NCBI GenBank assembly: GCA_017556845.1
Contig: JAFYMA010000170.1
Location: forward strand, 1-6,943
DNA length: 6,943 bases
Direction: 5' to 3'
Source: Clostridia bacterium
GTDB taxonomy: Bacteria > Bacillota > Clostridia > Oscillospirales > CAG-272
Below are positions 5,021 through 6,943 of the stretch, piece after piece. Every line of letters begins with the position of its first letter. The first letter of the stretch is position 1. The notes under the pieces are model-generated. The model did not search any database and had not been told where the DNA came from. It saw only the letters and a program-made list of their open reading frames with translations. Made by a program: the position numbers and the translations under genes.

Positions 5021-6943
5021 TTATCGCAAAAACGACATCAGTCTGCTTCTGAATTCACTCATTTTCACGATCTCTCTTGAACGAAGCTCTAACGGAAGAG
5101 CCCCCTTGTTTATTGCAGCATCGTCTGACAAAACGAGTATAATGTTTCCGCTTTTGCGTCCCTCTGTGATCTCGTTGTCAAAGGCATCCCATTCTTTTTT
5201 CACCCACTTTGTTTTCAGATGATCCGCATTTGAGCTGACAAGGACCATATGCTTCGATCTGTCGATAGCTTCAAAAATAGGTGTTCTGTAGTCATCATTG
5301 CCTATTGAAGGCAAGGTTTCCTTAGCAAAAAATACGACCTTTCCGCTTTGGGTAAGGTGATCGTATACCTTCTTCGCCAGTGCCTCATCCTCTGATTTAT
5401 ACGATATAAATACATCGTATTCTCCTGAATTGGGCAGCGTCTGACCGAGATATATCTTTAACGCTTGTGACTGTGTTGACTCCTGCGGATGATCTTCAAG
5501 CGTGCAAGATGTAAGACTTGCTATACGCTCTATACATTTATCCGCAATTTCTCCATTCAGTCCGACATACTTACAGTAATTAAGAATACGCTCGTAGCCA
5601 ACGACAAGATCTGCATTACTCAAAGCACCGTTTTTGTCATTCATAAGCTCCTCGAACAAAGCGATCGCAGCCTTTCCGTAATCCGCTATTTTTTCTTGAT
5701 TTTTATCGGATACCCCGTGTATACTGCTCTTTTGCTTTTTTTGCTCGCTCTGTTCCTTGACTGCATTTTCAAACGCTTCAACGATCATTTCAACATATGA
5801 TCTTATATACCTATCCGATGAGTTTCCGATCGGCGTCTGATACGGTGCAGAAATCTCGCAAAGCCTTTCCTTTGCCAGCCTTACGACATCCGTTTCATCA
5901 TATCCCACACAAACACAGCAAAACGCAAAGCGCCTGATATAATCGTATAATAAGTCATCCTCCGGCATACCGTTCAACCCGTCGATGCACTTATCAAGCG
6001 CTTCTGTATATAATTGCATACGTATCAGTATATCTATGAGCTTTAACTGAGATAACAGACACGTATTATTATCGACAAAAGCACCGTTTGACTCCTCATA
6101 CACATCCTTGCACAGATCAAAATGCATTTCCTGCCAATATTTCGCACGTTCGTACATATAAAGAAACATGCAATTTTCCACCTGCTTCGAGTACGTCTTA
6201 AGACTCGACTCAGATGAAAACAGTTTGTATATTTTATTCGTAAGAGCCTCGGCACAAGCATCCTCATTTCCGCCTTCTACGAGAATACAGTTCAAAAGCT
6301 CCATTTGGCTCATATGATCGGGGAAACGAACATCGCCGTTGATAACGGGTAATATCAGCGTTCCGTTTTTTTCCGCCACATCAAGAATAAGCTCTGTTTC
6401 ACGTTTAACATATTCACTTTTGAATGAGCTGTCAGTCACGACCGGTATAAGTATCTTTGCATTCTGTATGGCACATGAAATGCTTTCAAGCCAATTATCA
6501 CCGATCTCAATGCTCGTTTCATCAAATACAGATATGCCTTTTTCGTTAAGATGTTTCCTGATGCTATCTCCGAGACTTTTATATTTTCTTTCGCAGGAAA
6601 TGAAAACGTCAGAATAAGACACAGTTCTTTTTTTCTTGTGAAATATCTGCTCGATTATATCATCGTACTGCTTGTAAAGGCTCTGTATATCAAACACGGA
6701 TCTTTCTCCGCCGTACATTACAACATAATCAAACAGGCTTCTGTATTTCAGATATATTGATTTTATTTCATTTCCCATTCCCAGACGTATACACGCCTCG
6801 TTTTCGCTTATTCCGTTCATATTGCCAACTATCTCGTTAAGCGTAGTATCGTCGATATACACGTATACAAGGCGTACATTATCGGCATATACACGCTTTA
6901 TTTCACGCATGCCTGCCAGAAAAGATACATCGTCCGTAGATAA
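5021..6943 (-). CDS. Double-TIR protein with guanylate-kinase-like N-terminal segment (5' end outside window)
   Basis: Not a gene I can name. Residue numbers count from the Met at 6910, but the frame stays open for 11 more codons to the window edge, and that Met has only weak ribosome-site sequence. The gene is therefore probably 5'-truncated. Residues 1-90 resemble the C-terminal half of guanylate kinase: strand RLVYVYID, a lid-like stretch rich in N/E/R (about 29-47), then LFDYVVMYG. Residues 98-233 are a TIR domain (SDVFISCERKY, IEIGDNWLESI, YVKRETELIL). Residues 240-490 look alpha-helical and partly TPR-like, with a charged linker near 385-408. Residues 496-627 are a second, different TIR domain (YDVFISYKSEDE, GNDDYRTPIFEAI, TKWVKKEWDAF). 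No signal peptide or membrane segment is apparent in the visible part, so it is probably cytosolic. Bacterial TIR domains often cleave NAD+ or make signalling nucleotides in phage defence; a defence role here is inference. Confidence 0.85.
   Translation of the reverse strand, partial: LSTDDVSFLAGMREIKRVYADNVRLVYVYIDDTTLNEIVGNMNGISENEACIRLGMGNEIKSIYLKYRSLFDYVVMYGGERSVFDIQSLYKQYDDIIEQIFHKKKRTVSYSDVFISCERKYKSLGDSIRKHLNEKGISVFDETSIEIGDNWLESISCAIQNAKILIPVVTDSSFKSEYVKRETELILDVAEKNGTLILPVINGDVRFPDHMSQMELLNCILVEGGNEDACAEALTNKIYKLFSSESSLKTYSKQVENCMFLYMYERAKYWQEMHFDLCKDVYEESNGAFVDNNTCLLSQLKLIDILIRMQLYTEALDKCIDGLNGMPEDDLLYDYIRRFAFCCVCVGYDETDVVRLAKERLCEISAPYQTPIGNSSDRYIRSYVEMIVEAFENAVKEQSEQKKQKSSIHGVSDKNQEKIADYGKAAIALFEELMNDKNGALSNADLVVGYERILNYCKYVGLNGEIADKCIERIASLTSCTLEDHPQESTQSQALKIYLGQTLPNSGEYDVFISYKSEDEALAKKVYDHLTQSGKVVFFAKETLPSIGNDDYRTPIFEAIDRSKHMVLVSSNADHLKTKWVKKEWDAFDNEITEGRKSGNIILVLSDDAAINKGALPLELRSREIVKMSEFRSRLMSFLR
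5030..5425 (-). other. TIR domain 2, C-terminal (residues about 496-627)
   Basis: The domain opens with YDVFISYKSEDE (498-509), has FFAKETLPSIGNDDY in the BB-loop region, then the helix RTPIFEAIDRS, the strand HMVLVSS and the W-V-x-x-E-W helix. It ends with EGRKSGNIILVLSDD. It resembles the bacterial TIR_2-like group. The W-x-E pattern of domain 1 is replaced by Y-R-T-P here, so the candidate glutamate is shifted (Glu547) or missing. It may therefore differ in activity from domain 1. Confidence 0.8.
6212..6619 (-). other. TIR domain 1 (residues about 98-233 of the double-TIR protein)
   Basis: The box 1 strand SDVFIS begins the domain. The BB-loop region IEIGDNW follows, then helix residues LESISCAI with Glu142 close to where the NADase glutamate sits in catalytic TIR domains. 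Next come the strand ILIPVVTDSSF and the E-containing helix YVKRETELIL. The pattern F-D-x(7)-G-D-x-W-x(3)-I followed by S-x-x-V-x-x-E is that of ordinary bacterial TIR domains. Whether Glu142 is truly catalytic needs a structural alignment. Confidence 0.8.
6641..6943 (-). other. Guanylate-kinase-like C-terminal segment at the start of the visible TIR protein
   Basis: About 100 residues, counting 11 upstream of the first Met, follow the order of the guanylate kinase C-terminal half. There is a strand with hydrophobic core (VRLVYVYID), then a T-L-N-E helix in the place of the S-x-x-E-L helix, then an ENEACIRLGMGNEIK stretch matching the S/E-E-x-I-x-x-R lid/helix, then LFDYVV like the family's E-[FY]-D-Y-x-[IV]-V. 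The Walker A motif and GMP-binding residues would lie upstream of the window, so kinase activity cannot be judged. The match is from memory of the family, not from an alignment program. Confidence 0.55.

Noticed and set aside
5021..6943. The TIR gene as a known Thoeris, CBASS or TIR-Argonaute component
   Set aside because: No SIR2/SLOG, cyclase, Argonaute/APAZ or STING-like domain is visible in the protein or its visible neighbours; the upstream side is outside the window, so assignment to a named system is not supported.

Overview
The window looks like a chromosomal piece of a low-to-moderate-GC Firmicute, most likely a Clostridia/Ruminococcaceae-type gut bacterium. This is inferred from protein style, AT-rich codon choice, strong purine-rich ribosome binding sites and a tandem subunit B-subunit A topoisomerase pair; the species cannot be named from this sequence. 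It holds four protein genes, two of them cut by the window ends. I see no tRNA, rRNA, CRISPR array, insertion sequence or long repeat.

Left part (1-657, + strand): the C-terminal half of a GT-B fold glycosyltransferase, clearly AT-richer than the rest (77 G+C in the first 240 bases by hand count, 32%). It converges on the minus-strand genes. Between them a strong hairpin flanked by A and T tracts (about 668-714) can terminate transcription from both sides.

Centre (770-4948, - strand): a compact two-gene operon for a type IIA DNA topoisomerase, subunit B (638 aa, GTG start) followed 12 bp later by subunit A (749 aa). All catalytic residues are present. Subunit A has no recognisable GyrA-box, so the pair is more likely topoisomerase IV (ParE/ParC) than gyrase. 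Three positions equivalent to classical quinolone-resistance sites carry non-E. coli residues.

Right part (5021-6943, - strand): the unusual gene. It encodes a large protein with two separate TIR domains, one near the N-terminus and one at the C-terminus, joined by about 260 residues of mostly helical, partly TPR-like sequence. The frame is open to the window edge, and the roughly 95 residues before the first TIR domain resemble the C-terminal half of a guanylate-kinase-like P-loop kinase. The gene is therefore probably truncated here and encodes a kinase-like/TIR/helical/TIR fusion. Such a layout suggests an immune or nucleotide-signalling protein, but this is inference. It lies 72 bp upstream of the topoisomerase pair on the same strand, with no clear terminator between them.
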